Positions 56,711-64,000 of a DNA stretch of 64,000 nt are shown here, one piece after another; the stretch's first letter is position 1, and each line of letters starts with the position of its first letter. A program made the position numbers and the translations under genes. The notes below the pieces were generated by a model. That model ran no database searches and had not been told where the DNA came from. It saw only the letters and a program-made list of their open reading frames with translations. The stretch is from contig NZ_JAMQON010000008.1 of assembly GCF_031624395.1 (NCBI RefSeq), positions 1-64,000 of the forward strand, given 5' to 3'. The DNA is from Halomicroarcula saliterrae. GTDB taxonomy: Archaea; Halobacteriota; Halobacteria; Halobacteriales; Haloarculaceae.

Positions 56711-59080
56711 ATGACAGAGAATCCGAACGCAGCGGGGGACGCGAGCGGGGACGGCCAGCGACGGGAGCTGACCGCTCGCCTCGTCGTTCCCGAGATGGAC
56801 TGTCCGTCCTGCGCCCAGAAGGTCGACAAGAGCCTCCAGCGCGTCGACGGCATCGTCGACGCCACGCTCCAGCCAACGACCGGCACGGCCAACATCACGT
56901 ACAATCCAGATCGCACCAGTGAGGCCGACGTGGTCAACGCGATTGAGTCCGCCGGCTATGAGGTCGTTGGAGGGTCAGATTCCGATAACGGTGAGCAAGA
57001 GGAGGAGGGCGACGGCGTCGACATCGCGCCGCCGTCGGAGGTCTGGACGAGTCCGCGCGCGAAGAAGACGTGGTTCGGCGCGGCACTCGTCACGTTCGGC
57101 CTCCTCTTCGAGTTTCTCCTAATGACACAGAACGTCGCGGTGGCGAGCGTCCTCGATTACCCGCTTCATGTCGCCGACGTCCTGTTCCTCGGTGCCGTCG
57201 CCGCCAGTGGCATCCCTGTTGTCCGCAGCGGGTACTACTCCGCAAAGAACCGGAGTCTCGACATCGACCTGCTGATGGGGACGGCGATAATCGCCGCGAC
57301 CGGCATCGGTTATTTCGTCGAGGCGGCGACGCTGGCCGTCCTATTCAGCATTGCCGAGCTGCTCGAAGACTACGCGATGGATAGGGCGCGGGACTCCCTG
57401 CGCGAGCTGATGGAGCTGTCGCCCGACGAGGCGACCGTCGTGCGCGACGGCGAGGAAGTCACAGTGCCCGCTGACGAGGTGGAGGTGGGTGAGACCGTGG
57501 TCGTCCGCCCCGGCGACAAGATCCCGCTCGACGGCACGGTCACCGACGGCGAGAGCGCGGTCGACCAGTCGCCGATCACCGGCGAGAGCGTTCCCGTCGA
57601 CAAGACGGTAGGTGACGAGGTGTACGCCGGCGCCATCAACGAGGAGGGCTACCTCGAAGTCGAAGTCACGTCGACGGCGGGCGACTCGACGCTCTCGCGC
57701 ATCATCGAGATGGTGCAGGGCGCACAGACGAAGAAGACCGACAAAGAGCAGTTCGTCGACCGCTTCTCGGGCTACTACACGCCAGTCGTGGTCGTGCTTG
57801 CAATCCTGACCGCCGCCATCCCGCCCCTGCTCATCGTCGACCCCATCTCGGTCGACGTGGCCGGGTACGGGTTCAGCTTCGCCGGCGACTGGCAGACGTG
57901 GTTCATCCGCGGACTCACCTTGCTGGTGATCGCCTGCCCGTGCGCGTTCGTCATCTCGACGCCGGTATCCGTGGTGTCGGGCATCACCAGTGCCGCAAAG
58001 AACGGCGTCCTGATCAAGGGCGGCAACTACCTCGAGGCGATGGGCGAAGTCGACGCCGTCGCGCTCGACAAGACGGGGACGCTCACGAAGGGCGAACTCG
58101 CCGTCACCGACGTCGTCCCGATCGGCGGAACCACGGAAGACGATCTGCTCAGTCGTGCTGCCGGGCTGGAGCGGCGCAGCGAGCATCCCATTGCCACGGC
58201 GATCATTGCCCGCGCCGACGAGGCGGGTTTGGCCGATTTGCCCGACCTGAATGCCTTCGAGAGCCTCACCGGGAAGGGTATCCGCGGGCAGATCGACGGC
58301 GAGACGTACTACGCGGGCAAGCCCGCACTCTTCGAGGAGTTGGGTTTCGACCTGGCTCGGGCACGCCGCGAGACGGACGGTGGCGTCGTGGCGGAAGAGG
58401 CGGCCGAGTCCGACGATGGGGCGTTCGCTGAGGGCACGCTCGCTGCACTGGAGCGTGAAGGCAAGACGGTCGTCCTCGTCGGAACGGAGTCGGAGTTGTT
58501 GGGTGCCATCGCCATCGCCGACGAGGTACGCCCGGCCTCGAAGCGAGCCGTCCAGCGCCTGCAGGAGCTTGGTGTCGAGCGCGTCGTGATGCTGACCGGC
58601 GACAACGAGGGCACCGCGCGGGCCATCGCCGAGGAGGTCGGCGTTGACGAGTACCGTGCCGAACTTTTGCCAGAGGAGAAGGTCGACGCCGTTGAGGAGT
58701 TGCAGACGGAGTACGGCGAGGTGGCGATGGTCGGCGACGGTATCAACGACGCGCCCGCGCTCGCCACCGCGGAAGTCGGCATCGCGATGGGTGCAGCTGG
58801 CACCGACACCGCACTCGAGACCGCCGACATCGCGCTGATGGGCGACGACGTCGGGAAACTGCCGTACCTCTACGAGCTGTCACACACCGCCAACGGTGTG
58901 ATCCGGCAGAACATCTGGGCGAGCCTCGGCGTGAAGGCGTTGCTTGCCGTCGGTGTGCCGATCGGGCTCGTCAGCGTCGCCGTCGCTGTCGTCGTCGGCG
59001 ACATGGGAATGAGCCTCGGCGTCACCGGGAACGCGATGCGGTTGTCACGGATCGAGCCCGACCGGTCCTACGACACCTGA
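56711..59080 (+). CDS. Heavy-metal P1B-type ATPase with one HMA domain
   Basis: A 789-residue exporter. One heavy-metal domain with MDCPSC at residues 29-34. The translocation helix has ACPCAFVIS, the phosphorylation loop DKTGTLTKGELAVTD, the nucleotide-binding HP pair ERRSEHPIATAI, and the hinge MVGDGINDAPALATA. It lacks the His/Asp-rich N-terminus of the P1B ATPase at 48734 and has one HMA domain where that protein has two. The GC content and codon style differ strongly from that gene, so the two have separate histories. Its operon is small protein - regulator - ATPase. Ion specificity cannot be told from the sequence. Confidence 0.9.
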   Translation: MTENPNAAGDASGDGQRRELTARLVVPEMDCPSCAQKVDKSLQRVDGIVDATLQPTTGTANITYNPDRTSEADVVNAIESAGYEVVGGSDSDNGEQEEEGDGVDIAPPSEVWTSPRAKKTWFGAALVTFGLLFEFLLMTQNVAVASVLDYPLHVADVLFLGAVAASGIPVVRSGYYSAKNRSLDIDLLMGTAIIAATGIGYFVEAATLAVLFSIAELLEDYAMDRARDSLRELMELSPDEATVVRDGEEVTVPADEVEVGETVVVRPGDKIPLDGTVTDGESAVDQSPITGESVPVDKTVGDEVYAGAINEEGYLEVEVTSTAGDSTLSRIIEMVQGAQTKKTDKEQFVDRFSGYYTPVVVVLAILTAAIPPLLIVDPISVDVAGYGFSFAGDWQTWFIRGLTLLVIACPCAFVISTPVSVVSGITSAAKNGVLIKGGNYLEAMGEVDAVALDKTGTLTKGELAVTDVVPIGGTTEDDLLSRAAGLERRSEHPIATAIIARADEAGLADLPDLNAFESLTGKGIRGQIDGETYYAGKPALFEELGFDLARARRETDGGVVAEEAAESDDGAFAEGTLAALEREGKTVVLVGTESELLGAIAIADEVRPASKRAVQRLQELGVERVVMLTGDNEGTARAIAEEVGVDEYRAELLPEEKVDAVEELQTEYGEVAMVGDGINDAPALATAEVGIAMGAAGTDTALETADIALMGDDVGKLPYLYELSHTANGVIRQNIWASLGVKALLAVGVPIGLVSVAVAVVVGDMGMSLGVTGNAMRLSRIEPDRSYDT

Positions 59081-59495
59081 CGTCCACCTTCACCTATCAA
59101 ATAGGTCGCGGCGTGCAGCGAACCGATTCACAATGACGTGGATCGACACGCTAGGCACATTTACAAGCGGTTAAGCGAATGCCCCGAGGCTTGATCCCGA
59201 GGCGATTCACTGGGGCGCAAAACGAGGTTTGGCCTGTATTTGAGACTGGCCACTCGATATACTTGTGTGCGAACTGGAGCGTGAAACGTGGGGAGAACGC
59301 TGACTCATCGAACATGGCTCGGTGTGCTGAAATTTCGACCCGTGCTATTCAGACACCGGTTTCCCCACTCCAGTATCCGAGAATCGACCAGAAAGAGAAT
59401 CACAGCCTTTGCAGTGCTCTACGGTGCGATTCTCTAAAGTTAAGACCCATCTTAACCCACGCATAACCAACTAGTCTCTGGTCAGAGAATCTATT
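59081..59495. other. Gene-free stretch with a short direct repeat
   Basis: No gene was seen. CCCGAGGC occurs twice, five bases apart, near 59183-59203, within AAGCGAATGCCCCGAGGC. This resembles sequence I recall from ends of haloarchaeal TnpB-type elements, but that is not certain. Confidence 0.3.
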
Positions 59496-60890
59496 GTGGC
59501 ATCCAAGTCTTTTCTCCGTATATTCTTCATCATCATAATCGGTTTATCCAGTATTGGTTTAGCCTACGGATATACGCTTGGCGCAACCAACGATACCTTC
59601 GAGAGCCATCTCACGAACCAGGGGGTTGCGAACCCACAGCAACAGGCCGTCGAACCTCGCGACAATATTACTGTCGTCGCGACTGATTCAAATTCGTGGC
59701 GAGGTGAAGCGAGTAGCGGGCCTCGTGCCCGAGCAGAACTTGTCGCATTCAACCCGGACGGAAGTATCCTCTACTACAACGACTCACATACGCGGTACTG
59801 GGACGTCGATCCGGTACCTGAAACGAGAACCACTGTAGAGTATATGTTCGCAGACCACCTCGAGCCGTCGGCCTGTCCAAACACCACTAATTTTGTCCAG
59901 CGCCGGGTTGACGAGGAAGTCTGGAACGAATATGAGGCTGCTCGCTCGACCGACGCTTGCACGCGCAACGGATACGAACGCGTCAACTTGACGACCGGCG
60001 AGGTAACGCGCGTCTGGAGCGAAACCACCCCCGGGAAGGAAGCAACACGCTACCACGATGCCGACCGGCTCAACGAGACACACTTGGCCGTCGCAGATAT
60101 CTACCTCGACCGGGTATTCGTTGTGAATACCACCTCCGGCCAGACCGAGTGGACGTGGAACGCCAGTAGCGCATTCCCCAGAGAAACGGGTGGTCCATAC
60201 CCTGAGGATTGGACACATATCAATGACATCGAAGTGCTCGAGGATGGCCGGCTCATGGTGAGTGCCCGGAACCAGGACCGGGTCGTGTTCCTCAACCGGA
60301 GTGGTCTCATCGAAGGATGGACGCTCGGCGAGGAGGACAACTACAGTATCCTCTACGAACAGCACAATCCGGATTACATCCCCACTGAGCGTGGCGGTCC
60401 CGCAGTCCTCGTCGGAGATTCGGAGAACAACCGTGTCGTTGAGTACCAACGAACGGGAGACAGCTGGGAACAGTCGTGGGTGTGGCGAGACACGCGGATG
60501 CAGTGGCCACGGGACGCCGACCGGCTCCCGAACGGTCACACTTTGATTACAGATTCGAACGGGAATCGTGTATTCGAAGTTGACAAACAAGGTGAGGTGG
60601 TTTGGAGCGTCAATATCGCTTTCCCATACGAGGCGGAACGTCTCGGGACTGGAGACGAGAGTGCCGGTGGGCCGAGTGCGACGCAAGCGAATCTTGACTC
60701 ACGAACAGGCAGTTTGCGTGATAGTTTACTTATCATTGCTAAACAGCTCATTCCCGGGAAATACTTGAATGGTCTTATGTACATCACACCGGTCTGGATG
60801 GGATTTCTGGAGGTCCTCGAACTCGTGGTCCTCCTCACTAGTTGCCTGCTGTGGGCTGGGATAGAGATAGTCTGGCGACGACAATCTTAA
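59496..60890 (+). CDS. Arylsulfotransferase-family (ASST-like) protein, membrane-anchored
   Basis: A 464-residue protein starting at a GTG (MASKSFLRIFFIIIIGLSSI). It has an N-terminal signal-anchor helix and a C-terminal helix (VLELVVLLTSCLLWAGIEIV), with the main domain outside the membrane. The repeats HDADRLNETHLAVADIYLDR, HINDIEVLEDGRLMVSARNQ and RDADRLPNGHTLITDSNGNR form a beta-propeller of the ASST type. The first His of HDADRL and the HIND and NGH blocks match the family's active-site pattern. Typical substrates are phenolic sulfates; in haloarchaea the role is unclear. It is followed by a divergent-orientation YdjM-like gene. Confidence 0.75.
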   Translation: MASKSFLRIFFIIIIGLSSIGLAYGYTLGATNDTFESHLTNQGVANPQQQAVEPRDNITVVATDSNSWRGEASSGPRARAELVAFNPDGSILYYNDSHTRYWDVDPVPETRTTVEYMFADHLEPSACPNTTNFVQRRVDEEVWNEYEAARSTDACTRNGYERVNLTTGEVTRVWSETTPGKEATRYHDADRLNETHLAVADIYLDRVFVVNTTSGQTEWTWNASSAFPRETGGPYPEDWTHINDIEVLEDGRLMVSARNQDRVVFLNRSGLIEGWTLGEEDNYSILYEQHNPDYIPTERGGPAVLVGDSENNRVVEYQRTGDSWEQSWVWRDTRMQWPRDADRLPNGHTLITDSNGNRVFEVDKQGEVVWSVNIAFPYEAERLGTGDESAGGPSATQANLDSRTGSLRDSLLIIAKQLIPGKYLNGLMYITPVWMGFLEVLELVVLLTSCLLWAGIEIVWRRQS

Positions 60891-61056
60891 CAATTCCAAC
60901 TTCCAGCTCTGATTGATCTCTGGATAGCACGGTTTTGACTGTCAGAACTAGAAAATGAATGGAAAACGTTGATTTTCCATGTCTAATATATCCCGGTTCA
61001 CAACAAGCTTGATTTTCACACGACCAGGATCGACCATCTCTCAAGGGACTGTATGA

Positions 61057-62004
61057 CTACCCGAGGAGCACTAGATATGTCACGGTGTACGCGGCGGCCG
61101 CGAGCGTAATGGCAGCAAGCGCAGTCGCAACAGCATCGATCAGCTGAATCGATCTATCTTCTCGCCAACCCGAACGACTCGGAGTGCCGATAAAACCGAC
61201 TGTGAGGACGGTGAATACGAAAGGTGATGCTGTCTCAACAGTCGGTACGGGAATCGCGAAAATCGCACTTGCGTAAGCAACCCCGAGCGCTGCACGCCGG
61301 TTGATGTGCTGTTTGAGGCGCCATCCTCGCAGTTGTGCAACGACAAAGAGTCCCATCCAAATAATCGTGAGCTCAATGAAGAAGGCGGTGAGAAGATGTA
61401 GTGTCGGATCGGGGTTGAGGATAATCTGGCCGTTCAATACACCGGATTCGGTAGGAAGTGGATAGAATAACGCCGGCGACGGGCCGGCTAACACATCTCC
61501 GAACGGGTGCGATAAGAGCCCGAGGGCTCCAGCACCGAGAACGGCTCTCGGGCCGAGACCGACGCGCTCGGCAAATGTAACCAACCCGACTCCAGCAAGA
61601 ACGAACACGGCGACCACAGCGCCCGGAGCTATCCCGCCGACGACCGTCACGATGAGGACCAGGCCGCCGAGGATGAGGCCACCGAGTGTGCCGGCCCCAG
61701 AATTGTAGCCATCGCGAGCGCGCCAAGCGGCAAACCCGATTGCTGCGAAGACACCGACGATCAGCGAGTGGGTGGCCCCGCGATGGATCTCGTTTGCGAT
61801 AGCCCAGAACGCGTCGGAGGTTACGAAGGCGCCTTCCAGGCTTCCGACAAGCCCAACTACGGCGTACAGCATATCAATATCTGGGAGCGTCGCGAACGAG
61901 CCAGCCACCGCCCCGACCGCAAGCGCGCGCTCTTCTGGCCATCCCCGCCATACGGCGACACTCGCCGCTATGGCGAACGCAGCCAGAAAATGTCCGATGA
62001 ACAT
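61057..62004 (-). CDS. YdjM/DUF457-family membrane protein
   Basis: A 315-residue protein with about eight helices. The family pattern is present: MFIGHFLAAFAIAASVAVWR at the start (His), FATLPDIDMLY (Pro-Asp-x-Asp), ANEIHRGATHSLIVGVFAAI (His-x3-Thr-His-Ser), and LSHPFGDVLAGPSPALFYPL (His-Pro...Asp). The conserved His/Asp residues are thought to bind metal, which gives the family its metal-dependent-hydrolase label, though the activity is not established. It is monocistronic and upstream of, and in the same direction as, the halocyanin at 62112. Confidence 0.8.
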   Translation of the reverse strand: MFIGHFLAAFAIAASVAVWRGWPEERALAVGAVAGSFATLPDIDMLYAVVGLVGSLEGAFVTSDAFWAIANEIHRGATHSLIVGVFAAIGFAAWRARDGYNSGAGTLGGLILGGLVLIVTVVGGIAPGAVVAVFVLAGVGLVTFAERVGLGPRAVLGAGALGLLSHPFGDVLAGPSPALFYPLPTESGVLNGQIILNPDPTLHLLTAFFIELTIIWMGLFVVAQLRGWRLKQHINRRAALGVAYASAIFAIPVPTVETASPFVFTVLTVGFIGTPSRSGWREDRSIQLIDAVATALAAITLAAAAYTVTYLVLLG

Positions 62005-62111
62005 ACCATTTGTACGTCGTCACGGAAGATAAGTATAGTATGAGTGAGTGCCTCAACCATATGTGTAATAGGGACGACGACGGCTTGGAGAATTGAATGT
62101 CGGTTGTCCGC

Positions 62112-62534
62112 TTACCTCACTCGCACTGTCCCGACCATTCCAGACCCCTCATGTGGGATACAGAAGTACCCGTACGTTCCCGGCTGATCGAACGTTTGCT
62201 CGTAGCTCTCTCCCGGAGCGATGAGCCCCTCGGAGACCCGGTTCCTCGCGGCACGCTCTGACTCGAAGCCACCACTTGCGAAGTACGCCGCCGCGTCTGG
62301 AATCTCGTCTTCATACGCCGTAACCGTGTGCTCGATCTCACTCTCGTTCGTCCACGTAACCGACCCACCAGGTTTGATCATCGCGGTCTTCGGGTCAAAT
62401 TTGAGGTCGCCGGGCATCGTGACGGTCTGTACCGACGAGGATTGTCCACCCAAACACCCAGCCGTGCTGAGCGTCGCCATGGTGGCAGTGCTGAGTCGTA
62501 ACACCGTTCGCCGATCGTAGATTTCGAGTGACAT
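62112..62534 (-). CDS. Second halocyanin-type cupredoxin, Tat lipoprotein
   Basis: A 140-residue protein. Its N-terminus MSLEIYDRRTVLRLSTATMA with lipobox STAGCLGG marks Tat export and lipid anchoring. The copper ligands are His in SEIEHTVTAY, Cys and His in YGYFCIPHEG, and Met in SGMVGTVR. It resembles the halocyanin at 44515 in the block YFCIPH-x4-GMVG, but has a longer acidic loop (DEIPDAAAYFASGGFESERA). It lies between the YdjM-like gene and the ZIP transporter gene on the same strand (24 bases from the latter), suggesting a copper redox operon with the multicopper oxidase further upstream. Confidence 0.85.
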   Translation of the reverse strand: MSLEIYDRRTVLRLSTATMATLSTAGCLGGQSSSVQTVTMPGDLKFDPKTAMIKPGGSVTWTNESEIEHTVTAYEDEIPDAAAYFASGGFESERAARNRVSEGLIAPGESYEQTFDQPGTYGYFCIPHEGSGMVGTVRVR

Positions 62535-62558
62535 TGTAACAGAAATGGGTAGTGCTTA

Positions 62559-63809
62559 TTAGAGCGCCACGAAAAGGTCGGTCACGTACATAATGCCGAG
62601 TCCGAGCAGAAATGCAAGCAGATTCGTGGCACTGGCCACGCGACCCCCTGCATCACGAACCATGCTCGCAATCTCCCAGTTGACCTGCAGGATAGCGCCA
62701 ACACCGATCGCGAGGAAGAAGGCGCCGATCGTCGGTGAGTAGGCGAGGCTGCCGATCCAGCCACCGAGGATGACGGGTGCCCCGGCGATGACGCCGAGCG
62801 CGGCGAAGTGCTTGAGCGCCGGACGTTCCCCGCGGGCGACCGGCGCAACGACAGCCGGACCTTCCGTCACGTTGTGAAGCATGAACCCGATTACGAGGAA
62901 TGCACCGAGTGACACACGTCCGAGTGCAAACGAACTCCCGATAGCAAGCCCCTCCGCGAGGTTGTGCAGGCCGATTCCTACCGCGACCAGATAGGCGATC
63001 CAGAGGCCGCTGCTCGCCCGGCTATCACCAGCGGCGACGCGGCCCTCACGCCACGCGCTGATCGCCTGGACGAGGAGAAGAGCGCCGAAGATTCCGAAGA
63101 CGACCAAGAGGTTACCCTCGTACGCGCCTGGAACCCGCTCGGCGAGTTCGAACGCCTCGAACCCGGCGTCAAACGCCAAGAAGCCCAGTACGCCGGCCGC
63201 AAATATGAGCACGGCGTGTAGCCACCGATCGCTCATCGTCTTGATGTAGGGGAACCAGAGCATCCCCAAGGCGACCGGGATTACGCCGACGAACAGCCCG
63301 ATGACTGCCAGCGTTCCGAGCAGACTGAGACTAAACCCGGGTGACTGACTCGGAGCGACGATCGTGTTATGGAACGTCGCCCCGTCAGACAGTACGAGAG
63401 CGACTTCGAGATCCCATCCCGGATTCCAGTGATACGGGATCACAATCTGTGCGCTTTCCATCGGGGCGAGCGTTTGGTCACCACCAGCTCCTTCAACCCG
63501 GAAATCCCAGTAGGCTTCGTCGACGAGGACCTGTGATATCGTCACGGATTCGGGCCCGTTGTTCGTCACGTGCAGTACGACCGTTTCGTCGCTCGGAAGC
63601 GTCGTATGCGTGACCGTCACGTCTGGGAGCGGGGTGCCGCTCTGAACACCGGCGAGCGGTGATGTGAACGCGAATAAGCCCAGGACGAGCACGAGCAACA
63701 CGATCGGGAGTAACGCGCTGACCCATCGCGGAAGCCCGAGCGGTTGTATGCTCTCGTTCTCGGCTGGTACACCACCGTCCGTCGTCGAATCTCGTGTCTT
63801 GTCCGTCAT
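62559..63809 (-). CDS. ZIP-family metal transporter with extracytoplasmic N-terminal domain
   Basis: A 416-residue protein. One helix (VSALLPIVLLVLVLGLFAFT) is followed by an extracytoplasmic domain of about 100 residues (SDETVVLHVTNNGPESVTIS), a cupredoxin-like beta pattern. The ZIP part begins near 155, with HNLAEGLAIGSSFALGRVSL and LHNVTEGPAVVAPVARGERP holding the paired His-Asn-x3-Glu-Gly motif that forms the metal site. The last helices end LLAFLLGLGIMYVTDLFVAL. It imports, or less commonly exports, divalent metals. It follows the multicopper oxidase gene directly (TAAT-ATG) and precedes halocyanin, so it belongs to a copper/zinc operon. Confidence 0.85.
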   Translation of the reverse strand: MTDKTRDSTTDGGVPAENESIQPLGLPRWVSALLPIVLLVLVLGLFAFTSPLAGVQSGTPLPDVTVTHTTLPSDETVVLHVTNNGPESVTISQVLVDEAYWDFRVEGAGGDQTLAPMESAQIVIPYHWNPGWDLEVALVLSDGATFHNTIVAPSQSPGFSLSLLGTLAVIGLFVGVIPVALGMLWFPYIKTMSDRWLHAVLIFAAGVLGFLAFDAGFEAFELAERVPGAYEGNLLVVFGIFGALLLVQAISAWREGRVAAGDSRASSGLWIAYLVAVGIGLHNLAEGLAIGSSFALGRVSLGAFLVIGFMLHNVTEGPAVVAPVARGERPALKHFAALGVIAGAPVILGGWIGSLAYSPTIGAFFLAIGVGAILQVNWEIASMVRDAGGRVASATNLLAFLLGLGIMYVTDLFVAL

Positions 63810-63810
63810 A

Positions 63811-64000
63811 TTAGACCACCTCGAAGAAACTCATCCAGCCGAGTTCGGCGAACTCGGACTGGTGGGCGTGGAACATGTACAGTCCTGGCTCGTGGTTGGA
63901 GTAGTCCATCTCGATGATGCCGCGCTGTGCTTGGCACTGCATAATCGTGTCCACGGTTTTGCTCGTCGGCGTCAGCGTTGTCCCGTGGTCGTAGTAGTCG
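63811..64000 (-). CDS. C-terminal part of a multicopper-oxidase-type protein (runs off the window)
   Basis: About 62 codons are visible; the 5' end lies beyond base 64000. The end reads TIMQCQAQRGIIEMDYSNHE, then GLYMFHAHQSEFAELGWMSF and FEVV. The His-Ala-His-x-x-Glu-Phe pattern is the C-terminal copper region of two-domain multicopper oxidases or nitrite-reductase-type proteins, in which the usual Cys between the two His is absent and the type-1 site is in the other domain. The gene is followed by the ZIP gene with one base between stop and ATG (TAA, T, ATG), so the two form an operon. The partial gene cannot be classified further. Confidence 0.75.
   Translation of the reverse strand, partial: DYYDHGTTLTPTSKTVDTIMQCQAQRGIIEMDYSNHEPGLYMFHAHQSEFAELGWMSFFEVV

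Noticed and set aside
57341-58186. Minus-strand 281-codon frame inside the second P1B ATPase
   Set aside because: Antisense shadow in GC-rich DNA, with repeated Asp/Arg/His reading typical of such frames.
59784-60686. Minus-strand 300-codon frame inside the ASST-like gene
   Set aside because: Antisense shadow; the plus-strand frame has signal anchor and propeller repeats.
1-64000. CRISPR array
   Set aside because: No set of regularly spaced, near-identical repeats with variable spacers was seen; the origin boxes are irregularly spaced and flank orc1.
1-64000. tRNA or rRNA genes
   Set aside because: No complete cloverleaf or ribosomal RNA sequence was recognised. The CTCAAATCC near 3750 looked like a T-loop, but the rest of a tRNA is missing.

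Overview
The window reads as haloarchaeal DNA, probably from a plasmid or megaplasmid. The proteins are acidic. Archaeal information genes are present: two Orc1/Cdc6 initiators, a B-family DNA polymerase and a TFB. Several genes have a TATA element about 25 to 40 bases before the start codon and no clear ribosome binding site. Typical haloarchaeal products occur: halocyanins, an H-box kinase with RHNLRN, a bacterio-opsin-activator-like HTH and a Tat lipoprotein. All assignments come from reading the sequence; no database search was run.

Layout. 0-6 kb: a transposase tail running into an AAA ATPase, a CoiA-like protein, a DJ-1/PfpI protein and an HTH/TumE-like toxin-antitoxin candidate. 6-16.5 kb: the replication module. 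An orc1/cdc6 gene (6846-8054) is surrounded by ten copies of a 20-base origin-box repeat, in opposite orientations on the two sides of an AT-richer gap. It is followed by polB, a histidine kinase, a RecA-like/small-protein operon and a second orc1/cdc6. A palindromic element, TTAACCAACA ... TGTTGGTTAA, occurs five times between 6.1 and 21.5 kb and was not seen elsewhere in the window. It may be a shared operator or a partition-type site.

16-31 kb is accessory DNA: membrane proteins, a HEPN/Ymh-type protein, a SelO AMPylator, four copies of a short intergenic repeat, a PIN-domain gene with an unknown partner, a pentapeptide-repeat protein with a channel-like C-terminus, a rhomboid protease, and several broken genes (cytochrome oxidase tail, HNH-WYL-CFI gene, a tail-to-tail gene junction).

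31-40 kb holds the strongest candidate for an undescribed system. A 1502-residue membrane-anchored STAND/NACHT-like ATPase lies between two proteins, of 666 and 512 residues, that share a C-terminal PD-(D/E)XK nuclease region and appear to be related to each other. A serine recombinase inactivated by a one-base frameshift follows.

40.8-64 kb is a metal-handling and redox region: a CDF exporter, two P1B ATPases of clearly different base composition, a BASS-family (arsenic-type) transporter, a ZIP transporter, two halocyanins, a multicopper oxidase end, an HTH regulator, a TFB, an HTH/small-membrane pair and several polytopic proteins. The likely combined role is export and sensing of Zn/Cd/Cu/As-type metals together with periplasmic copper redox proteins.
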